Shown: positions 8,985-15,919 of the stretch, piece after piece
How the letters are laid out: the number at the start of each line of letters is the position of its first letter
Position numbering within the stretch: the first letter of the stretch is position 1
Source of the DNA: Micrococcales bacterium
Lineage (GTDB): Bacteria > Actinomycetota > Actinomycetes > S36-B12
Length of the DNA: 18,708 nucleotides
Assembly (NCBI GenBank): GCA_002728915.1
Contig: PBWE01000039.1
Location: forward strand, 11,427 to 30,134
Direction of reading: 5' to 3'
Notes under the pieces: model-generated
Told to the model about the DNA's origin: nothing
Databases searched by the model: none
What the model saw: the letters and a program-made list of their open reading frames with translations, nothing else
Position numbers and translations under genes: made by a program

Positions 8985-9935
8985 ATGACGGCAATCTCTG
9001 TTGATGACGCCATCGCCGGGTACATCGACCACGTGAGCGTGGAACGGGGACTGTCCGCGAATACCGTCGCCGCGTACAAGCGTGACTTGGCTCGCTACTC
9101 ACGCTGGTGTCGGTCCATCGAGATCGCCCTCGTCGAGGAGGTCGACTCTCACGACGTCGCGCGATTCGCGGCGTCCCTACGAAACCCGAACGCCAACGGC
9201 GTGGCCGAGGAGTCGACCCTCAGCGCCTCGAGCGCCGCTCGGGTGGTCGTCGCGGTGCGTTCCTTCCACAAGTTCGCGGTCCTCGAGGGATGGTCCCCGT
9301 GGGATCCCGCAGCCGAGGTGGCACCGCCCTCCATCCCTCGTCGCTTACCTAAAGCCCTTCCCTACGCGAGCATCGAAGCCATGATCGACGCCACGCAGGA
9401 CCCGGCCACCGCCGTCGGGTCGAGGGATCGCGCACTGTTGGAGGTTCTGTACGGGACCGGGACGCGAATATCCGAAGTGTTCGGCCTGGACGTGGACGAC
9501 GTGGACCTCGACGCCAGCACCGTTGTCGTCACGGGCAAGGGCAGTAGGCAGCGACGCTTGCCGTTCGGTGAGGCCGCCCTCGCCTCCCTCGAGGCCTACC
9601 TGACCCGAGGCCGGCCGGCCCTGGCCGCCGCCGGTTCTGCCAAGCGCCAACCGGGCGCGGCGTTGTTTCTCGGCGTGCGGGGAGCCCGGATGTCCCGCCA
9701 GGCGGCCTGGGGGGTGGTTCGGGCGAGTGCGCAGGCCGCGGGGATCACCGATGAGGTGGGCCCCCACACGCTGCGTCACTCCTACGCCACCCACCTAATG
9801 GAGGGTGGGGCCGACGTCCGGGTGGTGCAGGAGCTCCTCGGTCACGCGTCGGTGACCACGACCCAGATTTACACGCTGGTGACGGCCGACTCGCTGCGCG
9901 AGGTGTACGCCGCCAGCCACCCTCGCGCGCAGTAG
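8985..9935 (+). CDS. xerD: Tyrosine recombinase XerD
   Basis: Site-specific recombinase that, with XerC, resolves chromosome dimers at dif during segregation. The 316-residue protein has the N-terminal SAM-like core-binding domain (about 8-105) and a C-terminal catalytic domain with the full active site: R161 (GTGTRISE), K185 (TGKGSRQR), H261 and R264 (HTLRHSYATHL), H287 (LLGHASV) and nucleophile Y296 (TQIYT). It is placed directly before parA and scpAB, a conserved chromosome-maintenance group in actinobacteria, which supports XerD rather than a phage integrase. No xerC or dif site is recognisable in the window. The ATG at 8985 lacks a ribosome binding site. A loop of about ten residues (PNANGVAEES, 68-77) extends the first domain. 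Confidence 0.93.
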   Translation: MTAISVDDAIAGYIDHVSVERGLSANTVAAYKRDLARYSRWCRSIEIALVEEVDSHDVARFAASLRNPNANGVAEESTLSASSAARVVVAVRSFHKFAVLEGWSPWDPAAEVAPPSIPRRLPKALPYASIEAMIDATQDPATAVGSRDRALLEVLYGTGTRISEVFGLDVDDVDLDASTVVVTGKGSRQRRLPFGEAALASLEAYLTRGRPALAAAGSAKRQPGAALFLGVRGARMSRQAAWGVVRASAQAAGITDEVGPHTLRHSYATHLMEGGADVRVVQELLGHASVTTTQIYTLVTADSLREVYAASHPRAQ

Positions 9936-9938
9936 GCT
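9933..9938 (+). promoter_or_regulatory. Candidate -10 element upstream of parA
   Basis: TAGGCT overlaps the xerD stop TAG. An ATG follows 9 bases downstream (9948), opening a five-codon frame, and the parA ATG is at 9962. No clear -35 hexamer is seen. A transcript starting about 7 bases downstream would give parA a leader of roughly 15-20 bases, including its GAAGGA ribosome binding site. Confidence 0.3.
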
Positions 9939-9947
9939 CACGGCGAG

Positions 9948-9965
9948 ATGGAAGGACGTCGATGA
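9948..9965 (+). other. Five-codon mini-ORF overlapping the parA start
   Basis: ATG GAA GGA CGT CGA TGA encodes MEGRR. Its TGA overlaps the parA ATG as ATGA. The same bases contain the GAAGGA Shine-Dalgarno sequence of parA, so chance is a likely explanation. It is listed because the upstream ATG stands 9 bases after a TAnnnT hexamer, like the other leaderless starts here. Confidence 0.15.
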
Positions 9966-10804
9966 CTGACGATCAGGAACCTTCGACCACCGTTGGCTCC
10001 GGTGGCGAGCCCCCGGCGCCGGATCCGGTCACCTCGCACGGCCCGGCGCGCGTTATCTCGATGGTGAACCAAAAGGGCGGGGTGGGGAAGACCACCTCGA
10101 CGGTGAGCCTGGGTGCGGCACTGGCTGGCTATGGACGCCGGGTACTTCTCGTCGACTTCGACCCGCAGGGTGCGCTCTCGGTCGCCCTGGGCTACAACCC
10201 GAACGAGATGGAATTGACCGTCTACAACCTGTTGACCGACCCCAATTGCCATCTCGGTGATGTGCTCGTGCAAACCGACGTCGCAGGCATGGACCTCGTA
10301 CCCAGCAACATTGACCTGTCGGCGGCTGAGATCCAACTGGTGTCGGAAGTGGGCCGGGAGAACGCCCTCCAGCGAGCGTTGGAGCCGGTGGTGGCCGACT
10401 ACGACATCGTGCTGATCGACTGCCAGCCGTCGTTGGGTCTGTTGACCATCAACGCTTTGACGGCTAGTAGCGACGTCATTATCCCGATGGAGACCGAGTA
10501 CTTCGCTCTGCGCGGCGTTGCCTTGCTGCAGGACACCATCAGCAAGGTGATGGGTCGATTGAATCCGGACCTGCGCATTCTCGGCGTGCTCGCCACGATG
10601 TATGACCCGCGGACGTTGCACAGCCGCGAGGTGCTGGAGACCGTCACCAAAGCCTTCGGGGATCACGTGTTCAGCACCGTTATTCATCGCACGGTGAGGT
10701 TCCCAGACGCTGCTGTCGCGGGTGAGCCGATCACGTCCTTCGCGTCGAGTAGTTCCGGTGCCGAGGCGTACCGTCGACTGGCGAGGGAAGTCCTCGCCCG
10801 GTGA
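9962..10804 (+). CDS. parA: ParA/Soj-family chromosome-partitioning ATPase
   Basis: A 280-residue ParA-type ATPase. About 28 disordered, proline-rich residues precede the deviant Walker A motif KGGVGKT, with signature lysine K38 and P-loop lysine K43. Walker A' is LVDFDPQG and Walker B LIDCQPSLGLL. A C-terminal region contains FGDHVFSTVIHRTVRFPDAAVAGEPI, as in Soj proteins. GAAGGA (9951-9956) is a good ribosome binding site 5 bases before the ATG. No parB and no parS-like palindrome are in the window. This is the second, orphan-type ParA that actinobacteria keep next to scpAB, not the oriC-proximal parAB pair, so its partner is probably elsewhere or is the ScpAB complex (inference). The stop overlaps the scpA GTG by GTGA. 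Confidence 0.93.
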   Translation: MTDDQEPSTTVGSGGEPPAPDPVTSHGPARVISMVNQKGGVGKTTSTVSLGAALAGYGRRVLLVDFDPQGALSVALGYNPNEMELTVYNLLTDPNCHLGDVLVQTDVAGMDLVPSNIDLSAAEIQLVSEVGRENALQRALEPVVADYDIVLIDCQPSLGLLTINALTASSDVIIPMETEYFALRGVALLQDTISKVMGRLNPDLRILGVLATMYDPRTLHSREVLETVTKAFGDHVFSTVIHRTVRFPDAAVAGEPITSFASSSSGAEAYRRLAREVLAR

Positions 10805-11715
10805 CGATCTCCACGGACAATCCCGGGGAGTCGGTCGCGCTTGCAGATGCCGATCCTGGCGCGCCCTCACCCGCGGGCGGTTTCTCTCTGAAAGTCGGGG
10901 ACTTCGAAGGCCCCTTCGACCTCTTGCTGTCGCTGATCGCGAAACACAAGCTCGAGGTCACCGAACTGGCACTGCACGAGGTAACCGACGAGTTCGTCGC
11001 CTACATTAAGGCCAAGGGTTCTGATTGGGATCTGGACGAAGCGTCGAGTTTTCTGGTGGTCGCGGCGACGCTGTTGGATCTGAAGGCGGCGCGACTGCTC
11101 CCCAGCGGGGAAGTCGAGGACGAGGAGGATCTCGCCCTTCTGGAAGCTCGAGACCTTCTGTTCGCGCGCCTGCTTCAGTACCGCGCATACAAGCAGGTGG
11201 CCGGCCTGCTGGCCGATCAGATGGACAACGCCAGCAAGCGCATCCCTCGCAGCGTCACCCTCGAACCGCAGTTCGCGGCGTTGCTTCCGGAAGTCTTGAT
11301 CGGCTTGGGAGCCGAACAGTTCGCGGCGATGGCGGCCCTGGCCATGGCGCCCAAGGAGGCGGAGCACGTAGGCCTGGGGCATCTGCACGTACCCAAGGTG
11401 AGCGTGCGGGAGCAGGCTGCCGTGATCGTGTATCGGCTTCGGCGCTCACGAACGTCCACGTTCCGTGCTCTAGTGGCCGACGCCGACTCGCTGCTGGTTG
11501 TGGTGGGGCGTTTCCTCGCCCTTTTGGAGTTGTATCGAGAGCACGTCGTGCTGTTCGATCAAGTCGCGCCGTTGGGAGACCTGACGATCCGGTGGGTCGG
11601 CTCCGAAGAAGGTGACGTGGATGTCACCGACGACTTCGACGTCGAGCGAGATGTTGATCAGCAGCAACAAGAAGCTTCCCGAACGCAGGACGGGCCAGAA
11701 AGGAACGATCGGTGA
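10801..11715 (+). CDS. scpA: Segregation and condensation protein A (kleisin)
   Basis: ScpA is the kleisin subunit that bridges the SMC dimer and, with ScpB, condenses and segregates the nucleoid. The protein has 304 residues. After about 27 variable residues comes the family signature FEGPFDLLLSLIAKHKLEV. The helical N-terminal domain continues through FLVVAATLLDLKAARLLP. The C-terminal winged helix (about 205-265) includes LVADADSLLVVVGRFLALLELYRE-like helices. The last 35 residues are an acidic, glutamine-rich tail. The GTG start is overlapped by the parA stop (GTGA), and scpB begins in the same way, so parA, scpA and scpB form a tightly coupled unit and should be made in fixed proportions. 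Confidence 0.94.
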   Translation: MTISTDNPGESVALADADPGAPSPAGGFSLKVGDFEGPFDLLLSLIAKHKLEVTELALHEVTDEFVAYIKAKGSDWDLDEASSFLVVAATLLDLKAARLLPSGEVEDEEDLALLEARDLLFARLLQYRAYKQVAGLLADQMDNASKRIPRSVTLEPQFAALLPEVLIGLGAEQFAAMAALAMAPKEAEHVGLGHLHVPKVSVREQAAVIVYRLRRSRTSTFRALVADADSLLVVVGRFLALLELYREHVVLFDQVAPLGDLTIRWVGSEEGDVDVTDDFDVERDVDQQQQEASRTQDGPERNDR

Positions 11716-12362
11716 CTCAGGACGCAGACATGGACGGCGCGAACGCGGTCGACACGGACACGGTCGACACGGACACGGTCGACACGGACACAGACAGTGA
11801 CGCCCTAGGTGCCCCGTCGCTTCGAGCGGCGGTAGAAGCGCTCCTGATGCTCGCCGACGAGCCCATGTCCATCATGACCCTTGCCGAAGCCACCAAAACC
11901 CCGGTGGAGGCCGTCGAGGTGACGGTGCGTGAACTATCCGAGGAGTACGCCGATCAAGGGCGCGGTTTCGACCTGCGCGAGGTGGCCGGAGGATGGCGCT
12001 ACTACACCCGGGCCGAGTGCAGCCCACTCGTGGAACGGTGGGTTCTGGATGGTCAGCAAGCCCGATTGACCCAGGCGAGCCTGGAAACCTTGGCGGTGAT
12101 CGCCTACCAACAGCCGGTGTCTCGAGGGAAGGTGAGCGCGGTTCGCGGTGTCAACGTCGACGGTGTCATCAAGACCTTGACCACGCGAGGCCTGATCGAG
12201 GAAACGGGACAAGAAGGCGAGTCCGGCGCCATCTTGTACCGAACCACGTCCTACTTCTTGGAACGTCTGGGCATTTCATCTCTGGAGGAGCTTCCGCCGC
12301 TCGCCGAGCACCTTCCCGACCTCGGTGACCTTGGGGAGGTCTTGGATTCCGTCGGTGGCTAA
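11712..12362 (+). CDS. scpB: Segregation and condensation protein B
   Basis: ScpB dimers bind the ScpA kleisin within the SMC complex. The protein has 216 residues. A low-complexity acidic N terminus (about 1-35) contains three repeats of the block DTDTV. Two winged-helix domains follow: about 36-110, starting LRAAVEALLMLADEPMS, and about 115-190, with LTQASLETLAVIAYQQPVSR and VNVDGVIKTLTTRGLI, which are strong ScpB signatures. It begins with GTG in a GTGA overlap with scpA, preceded by AAAGGA. Its stop lies inside the start of the pseudouridine synthase gene. The repeat-bearing N-terminal extension is not part of the usual domain and may vary between strains. Confidence 0.93.
   Translation: MTQDADMDGANAVDTDTVDTDTVDTDTDSDALGAPSLRAAVEALLMLADEPMSIMTLAEATKTPVEAVEVTVRELSEEYADQGRGFDLREVAGGWRYYTRAECSPLVERWVLDGQQARLTQASLETLAVIAYQQPVSRGKVSAVRGVNVDGVIKTLTTRGLIEETGQEGESGAILYRTTSYFLERLGISSLEELPPLAEHLPDLGDLGEVLDSVGG
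11746..11790 (+). repeat. Three perfect 15-base tandem repeats inside scpB
   Basis: The unit CGGTCGACACGGACA occurs three times in direct succession and encodes repeated Val-Asp-Thr-Asp-Thr in the disordered N terminus of ScpB. A fourth degenerate partial copy continues as CAGACAGTGA. The 15-base unit keeps the frame, so copy-number change would lengthen or shorten the tail without disrupting the protein. Confidence 0.9.
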
Positions 12363-13122
12363 GTCTCCGGACGCGGTTCCATCGGAAGCCGTTCCATCAG
12401 AAGGAGTCCGCCTTCAGAAGGTCTTGGCGCAGGCGGGTATCGCGAGTCGGCGGGCCGCCGAGGCGATGATCGTCGAAGGTCGGGTGAGGGTCGACAACCT
12501 GGTGGTGACCGAGTTGGGTACGCGCGTAGATCCGGCCACCGCCGTGGTCCACGTGGACGGTGAGCGCGTGCCTACGGCTCCGGGACTCGTGGTCGTCGCG
12601 ATGAACAAGCCTCGCGGTGTGGTGACGGCGATGTCCGATGATCGAGGACGCCCCTGCGTGGGTGACATGGTCGCCGATCGTCCGGAACGACTGTTCCATG
12701 TCGGCCGACTCGATGCAGAAACTGAGGGCCTACTGCTGTTGACCAACGATGGTGAGTTGACCAACCGACTGATGCATCCGAGCCACGAGGTGGCGAAGAC
12801 CTACCGGGCCCGCATCGACGGTGCCATCAGTAAACAGGCGATGCGCGCGCTCAGCACGGGGATCGACCTCGATGATGGCCCCATCGCATGCGACAGCGCT
12901 CGCGTGATTCAGCGATTGGACGACCGAAGCTTGGTGGAGGTGACGCTGCACTCGGGCAGGAACCGCATCGTTCGACGGATGTTCGACGCGGTGGGCTACC
13001 CGGTTCTGGATCTCGTGCGCACCTCGATCGGCCCGATCTCGTTGGGCAACCTCAAGCCCGGCCAGGTGGACGAAGTTCGTGGCGCTCAACTGCGATCCCT
13101 CTACACGGCCGTCGGGCTGTGA
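12355..13122 (+). CDS. rluB: 23S rRNA pseudouridine synthase, RluB/RsuA family
   Basis: Converts a uridine of 23S rRNA to pseudouridine, the large-subunit site in the case of RluB. From the GTG at 12355 the protein has 255 residues. A short tail with two AVPSE repeats precedes the S4 RNA-binding domain (VRLQKVLAQAGIASRRAAEAMI). The pseudouridine synthase domain has its catalytic aspartate at D120 in GRLDAETEGLL and further family motifs VAKTYR and LHSGRNRIVRRMFDAVGYPV. The start overlaps the scpB stop by 8 bases. The only Shine-Dalgarno-like run (GGGGAGG, 12333-12339) is rather far upstream, so translation is probably coupled. A further in-frame GTG at 12325 is possible but has no better signal. 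Placement after scpB is the usual actinobacterial and Firmicutes order. Confidence 0.9.
   Translation: MAKSPDAVPSEAVPSEGVRLQKVLAQAGIASRRAAEAMIVEGRVRVDNLVVTELGTRVDPATAVVHVDGERVPTAPGLVVVAMNKPRGVVTAMSDDRGRPCVGDMVADRPERLFHVGRLDAETEGLLLLTNDGELTNRLMHPSHEVAKTYRARIDGAISKQAMRALSTGIDLDDGPIACDSARVIQRLDDRSLVEVTLHSGRNRIVRRMFDAVGYPVLDLVRTSIGPISLGNLKPGQVDEVRGAQLRSLYTAVGL
12373..12402 (+). repeat. Two 15-base tandem units in the 5' end of rluB
   Basis: GCGGTTCCATCGGAA is followed at once by GCCGTTCCATCAGAA, with 13 of 15 bases identical and both differences at third codon positions. Both encode Ala-Val-Pro-Ser-Glu. The silent differences suggest an older duplication than the perfect repeats in scpB. Confidence 0.8.
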
Positions 13123-13127
13123 CGGTA

Positions 13128-13157
13128 TCGACTCGATTTCCCCGCGATCGGTACCCT
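13128..13157 (+). promoter_or_regulatory. Candidate leaderless promoter of aroH-tyrA
   Basis: TCGACT (13128-13133) resembles TTGACA in four of six positions. It is followed 18 bases later by TACCCT (13152-13157), a TAnnnT -10 element. Exactly 8 bases then lead to the aroH ATG, which lacks a ribosome binding site. This is the best -35/-10 pair among the leaderless candidates in the window. Confidence 0.5.
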
Positions 13158-13165
13158 CGGGACCC

Positions 13166-13537
13166 ATGAACACCCCTCGCATGAGCGGTATCCGTGGAGC
13201 CACGTGCCTGGAGCGCGATGACGCCGCCGAGATGTCCGACGCGGTGGGGGAGTTACTCGGCCGCATGTTGGAGACCAACAACGTTGCCGTGAAGGACGTG
13301 GTGAGCGTCATCTTGACCAGCACACCCGACCTGACCAGCGCTTTCCCTGCCGCCGGTGCCCGCGCTTTCGGCCTGGTGGACACACCGCTGATGTGTGCGC
13401 AGGAAATGGACGTGGCGGGGGCTCTCGAGCGAGTCATCCGCATCCTCGTGCACGCCGAGACAACGACGCCGCGGGATCAGATCCAGCACGTGTATCTGCG
13501 TGGCGCGGAAGTACTGCGCCAAGATCTTCAACCATGA
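13166..13537 (+). CDS. aroH: Chorismate mutase, AroH class
   Basis: A monofunctional chorismate mutase of the trimeric AroH class, which rearranges chorismate to prephenate. The length of 123 residues is typical. Active-site residues known from Bacillus subtilis are all present: R10 (RGAT), R66, C77 and E80 (CAQEM) and R92 (ERVIRIL). The signature VVSVILTSTPDLTSAFPA is also intact. The start is the ATG at 13166. The open frame runs further upstream, but that part has no homology and the ATG sits 8 bases from a TAnnnT hexamer. The stop overlaps the tyrA ATG by ATGA, so mutase and dehydrogenase are likely made together as consecutive steps. Confidence 0.93.
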   Translation: MNTPRMSGIRGATCLERDDAAEMSDAVGELLGRMLETNNVAVKDVVSVILTSTPDLTSAFPAAGARAFGLVDTPLMCAQEMDVAGALERVIRILVHAETTTPRDQIQHVYLRGAEVLRQDLQP

Positions 13538-14622
13538 GTGAGGAAGCGATCGAGAACGCGGCCGTCGACGGGCCGGTGCTCGTTATCGGCACCGGCTTGA
13601 TCGGCACCTCCATCGCGCTGGCGTTGAGCAGAGCGGGAATCGACGTCGCCCTCGAAGACGCCGACGCATCTGCCCTGCAAGAAGCCGTGTACCGAGGCGC
13701 CGGATCGGTGCTCACCGATCACGAACCTTCGATTGTCGTCGTCGCGGTGCCGCCGACGGTCGCCGCGAGTCAGATGGCGGACGCATCGCGCCGCTTTGGC
13801 ACCGCCACCATCACCGACACGACGTCGGTCAAGGGCCACATCCTGGACGAGGCGATCCGTCTCGGGGCGGACCACCAGCGGCTCGTGGGTGGCCATCCGA
13901 TGGCCGGCCGGGAGATCTCCGGCCCATCGGCGGCGCGAGCGGACTTGTTCGATGATCGCTTGTGGATCATGACCCCGACCGGACACGAGGGTGAGGAGCA
14001 CCTCGCCCGCACGCGGCGTCTGATCACCACCTGCGGCGCGGCGGTGGAGGTCATGGACCCCGCGGAGCACGACATGGCGGTCGCCGTCGTCTCGCACGCC
14101 CCTCAGGTCCTGGCATCGGCGATGGCGTCGCTGCTGACGCGCGAACCGGCCGAGCGAATCAAGATCGCCGGCCAGGGCTTAGCGGACACCACGCGGATCG
14201 CCGCCTCCGACACAGACTTATGGATGCAGATTCTCGAAGCGAACGCCGGCCCGGTGTCCGGAGTGCTGAGCAGCCTGGTCGAGCAGATCGACCGCGCCGT
14301 GTCGTCCCTGGCTCCCGAGGCCGAGACTGCGGGCCTTGAGGACGTCCTGGATCAAGGAAACCTCGGACATTCCCGCTTGCCGGGAAAGCACGGAGCAGCA
14401 GCGACGCGCTACGCGGTTGTGCCGGTCATGGTCAAAGACGAGCCCGGGGAGTTGGCCCGCTTGTTCGTCGCAGCGGGAGATCTCGAGGTGAACTTGGAAG
14501 ACGTTCGCATCGAGCACGTCCTGGGTCGCCCGAGTGGCCTCGTGGATCTCTTTGTTCAGCCGGCCGTGCGTGACGTGCTCGTGGAGGGCTTGGAGCGGGC
14601 CAGGTTCGACGTCCGAACGTAG
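13534..14622 (+). CDS. tyrA: Prephenate dehydrogenase with C-terminal ACT domain
   Basis: Oxidises prephenate to 4-hydroxyphenylpyruvate, the route to tyrosine. The protein has 362 residues. The Rossmann motif VLVIGTGLIGTSIALAL starts at residue 15. The catalytic histidine lies in GGHPMAGREISGP, about residue 116. The C-terminal part, from VVPVMVKDEPGELARLF to the end, is an ACT domain that probably senses tyrosine. The start ATG overlaps the aroH stop. An upstream extension of the open frame runs through aroH in another frame and is not coding. This pair sits between rluB and cmk as in Streptomyces. Confidence 0.92.
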   Translation: MSEEAIENAAVDGPVLVIGTGLIGTSIALALSRAGIDVALEDADASALQEAVYRGAGSVLTDHEPSIVVVAVPPTVAASQMADASRRFGTATITDTTSVKGHILDEAIRLGADHQRLVGGHPMAGREISGPSAARADLFDDRLWIMTPTGHEGEEHLARTRRLITTCGAAVEVMDPAEHDMAVAVVSHAPQVLASAMASLLTREPAERIKIAGQGLADTTRIAASDTDLWMQILEANAGPVSGVLSSLVEQIDRAVSSLAPEAETAGLEDVLDQGNLGHSRLPGKHGAAATRYAVVPVMVKDEPGELARLFVAAGDLEVNLEDVRIEHVLGRPSGLVDLFVQPAVRDVLVEGLERARFDVRT

Positions 14623-14639
14623 AGAGGTGTCAGCCCGCG

Positions 14640-14645
14640 TACGCT
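14640..14645 (+). promoter_or_regulatory. Candidate -10 element of a leaderless cmk promoter
   Basis: TACGCT fits TAnnnT, lies in the 31-base gap between tyrA and cmk, and is followed by exactly 8 bases and the cmk GTG. There is no Shine-Dalgarno sequence before that GTG. The -35 region is not convincing. Confidence 0.4.
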
Positions 14646-14653
14646 TGCCAGTC

Positions 14654-15343
14654 GTGGCCCCCACTCTGGTGATCGCTATCGACGGCCCGGCTGGTTCCGG
14701 CAAGTCATCGGTCAGTCAAGCCGTCGCCTCGCGCCTCGGCCTCGCCTACCTGGACACCGGTGCGATGTACCGCGCCGCCACCTGGGCCGTCCTGGACAGG
14801 GGAATTGACCCAGACGACACCGATGCCGTCGCCGCCCTGATGACCGCGGATGCGGCGCCCGCTATCGAGTCCGGGACCGACCCCGCCGCGCCGTTCATTC
14901 GCGTGGACGGGGTGGATGTTGCGGAGGCGATTCGAGGCGAATTGGTTACCAGCGCGGTAAGCGCGGTGAGCGCCGTGGGGGCTGTCCGGCAGGGCATGGT
15001 TGATCTGCAGCGCGAGCACGCCCATGCCAGCAGCGGCATCGTGGTGGAGGGTCGAGACATCGGATCGGTGGTGTTGCCGCAGGCCGACATCAAAGTGTTC
15101 TTAACCGCCAACCCCAGCGTCCGCGCGCAACGTCGCGCCGCTGAGGTCAACGTGGAGGATGCGGGATTGGTGTCGGCGACCGAGGACGCACTACGCGCCC
15201 GGGACGCGAAAGACACCACACGAGCCATTTCCCCGCTGGCGCCAGCCGAGGGATCCATCGAGATCGACACGACCAATCTGACATTCGACGACGTCGTCGA
15301 TGCGGTCATCTCCCTGGTGCGGGACGCACCAGAAGGCCGGTGA
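14654..15343 (+). CDS. cmk: Cytidylate kinase
   Basis: Phosphorylates CMP and dCMP with ATP for nucleotide recycling. The protein has 229 residues from the GTG at 14654. The P-loop GPAGSGKS is at 11-18, followed by the LAYLDTGAMYRA substrate loop and VVEGRDIGSVVLPQA, with further family motif ANPSVRAQRRAAEV. The start is chosen because homology begins at once (APTLVIAIDGPAG) and because the GTG lies 8 bases after a TAnnnT hexamer. The longer open frame upstream runs over tyrA. A short SAVSAVSAVGAV stretch near residue 97 is slightly repetitive but lies where the family has a variable alanine-valine run. The next gene starts 3 bases after the stop. Confidence 0.94.
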   Translation: MAPTLVIAIDGPAGSGKSSVSQAVASRLGLAYLDTGAMYRAATWAVLDRGIDPDDTDAVAALMTADAAPAIESGTDPAAPFIRVDGVDVAEAIRGELVTSAVSAVSAVGAVRQGMVDLQREHAHASSGIVVEGRDIGSVVLPQADIKVFLTANPSVRAQRRAAEVNVEDAGLVSATEDALRARDAKDTTRAISPLAPAEGSIEIDTTNLTFDDVVDAVISLVRDAPEGR

Positions 15344-15346
15344 GCG

Positions 15347-15919
15347 ATGCCTGCCGCTCTCGCCGCGCATGCCCGCAACCTGGTGGGTCCTCTGCTTCGA
15401 TCGACCTATCGGATCTCCACGATCAACGCCGATGCGATCCCACCGCGCGGACCGGTGCTGATCCTGTGTGACTGGAACAACATCGCCGCCCCGTCGGTGA
15501 TCAAAGCTGCTGCCCCGCGGCCGGTGCACGTGTGGGCCGATGGTCCAGCCGCGGTGCCCGGACCGTTGCTGTCGGTCACCGGTGATTTGGCGATGCCGGT
15601 GAGGAAGGTCGGCGTCGAGATCGTGGACCGTGCGATCACCCTGGTGGGATCGGGAGAAGCGGTGTGCGCGATCGGGGTGGAAGACCTGGGGTATGTCTTG
15701 GCGCGCAGCCAAGCTCCGGTGGTTCCCGTGCACGTTGCAGCCCCAGAAACGAAACGCCCCACCGATCCGCCGGCCCGCAAATCGCCGATCGTGTTGACCA
15801 TGGGGGAACTGCGCGCGTTCCCGCAGCACTTAAGGACCGATCGAGTGTCGCGCACGAGCGCCCGAGCGGCGGGGGAGTGGGCTCGCCAAATACTGGTGGA
15901 CTCCCGGGAGTCGTCGTGA
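15347..15919 (+). CDS. Acyltransferase-like (PlsC/LPLAT) protein lacking catalytic motifs
   Basis: A 190-residue protein in the slot between cmk and der where actinobacteria usually carry a 1-acylglycerol-phosphate acyltransferase homologue. The fold is recognisable: N-terminal amphipathic [12 protein letters not shown], then [24 protein letters not shown], and later APVVPVHV. Against the usual family pattern GPVILASNH-x4-D the histidine is replaced by W43 and the aspartate by A48. The substrate motif EGTRS is replaced by a shortened GVEDL segment near 109-113, with about a dozen residues missing, and the protein is shorter than the roughly 230-250 residues normal for the family. It is therefore probably not an active acyltransferase. 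The open frame is intact and coupled by GTGA to der, so it is kept as a protein rather than a decayed gene. The alignment was done by eye. Confidence 0.7.
   Translation: MPAALAAHARNLVGPLLRSTYRISTINADAIPPRGPVLILCDWNNIAAPSVIKAAAPRPVHVWADGPAAVPGPLLSVTGDLAMPVRKVGVEIVDRAITLVGSGEAVCAIGVEDLGYVLARSQAPVVPVHVAAPETKRPTDPPARKSPIVLTMGELRAFPQHLRTDRVSRTSARAAGEWARQILVDSRESS

Noticed and set aside
8985..9935. Reading the tyrosine recombinase as the integrase of the element at the right end
   Set aside because: It lies 8.6 kb away inside the conserved ald-xerD-parA-scpAB order and has XerD characteristics, so it is a housekeeping recombinase.
9962..10804. A parABS plasmid-type partition locus
   Set aside because: No parB and no parS-like palindrome is visible. 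ParA next to scpAB is the normal chromosomal arrangement in actinobacteria.
9938..10870. A 310-codon minus-strand frame opposite parA
   Set aside because: It covers parA with intact Walker motifs on the other strand and reads as a shadow of biased codon usage.
13393..13533. Upstream extension of the tyrA open frame through aroH
   Set aside because: The overlap would be out of frame with a complete AroH, and homology to prephenate dehydrogenase begins only after the ATG at 13534.
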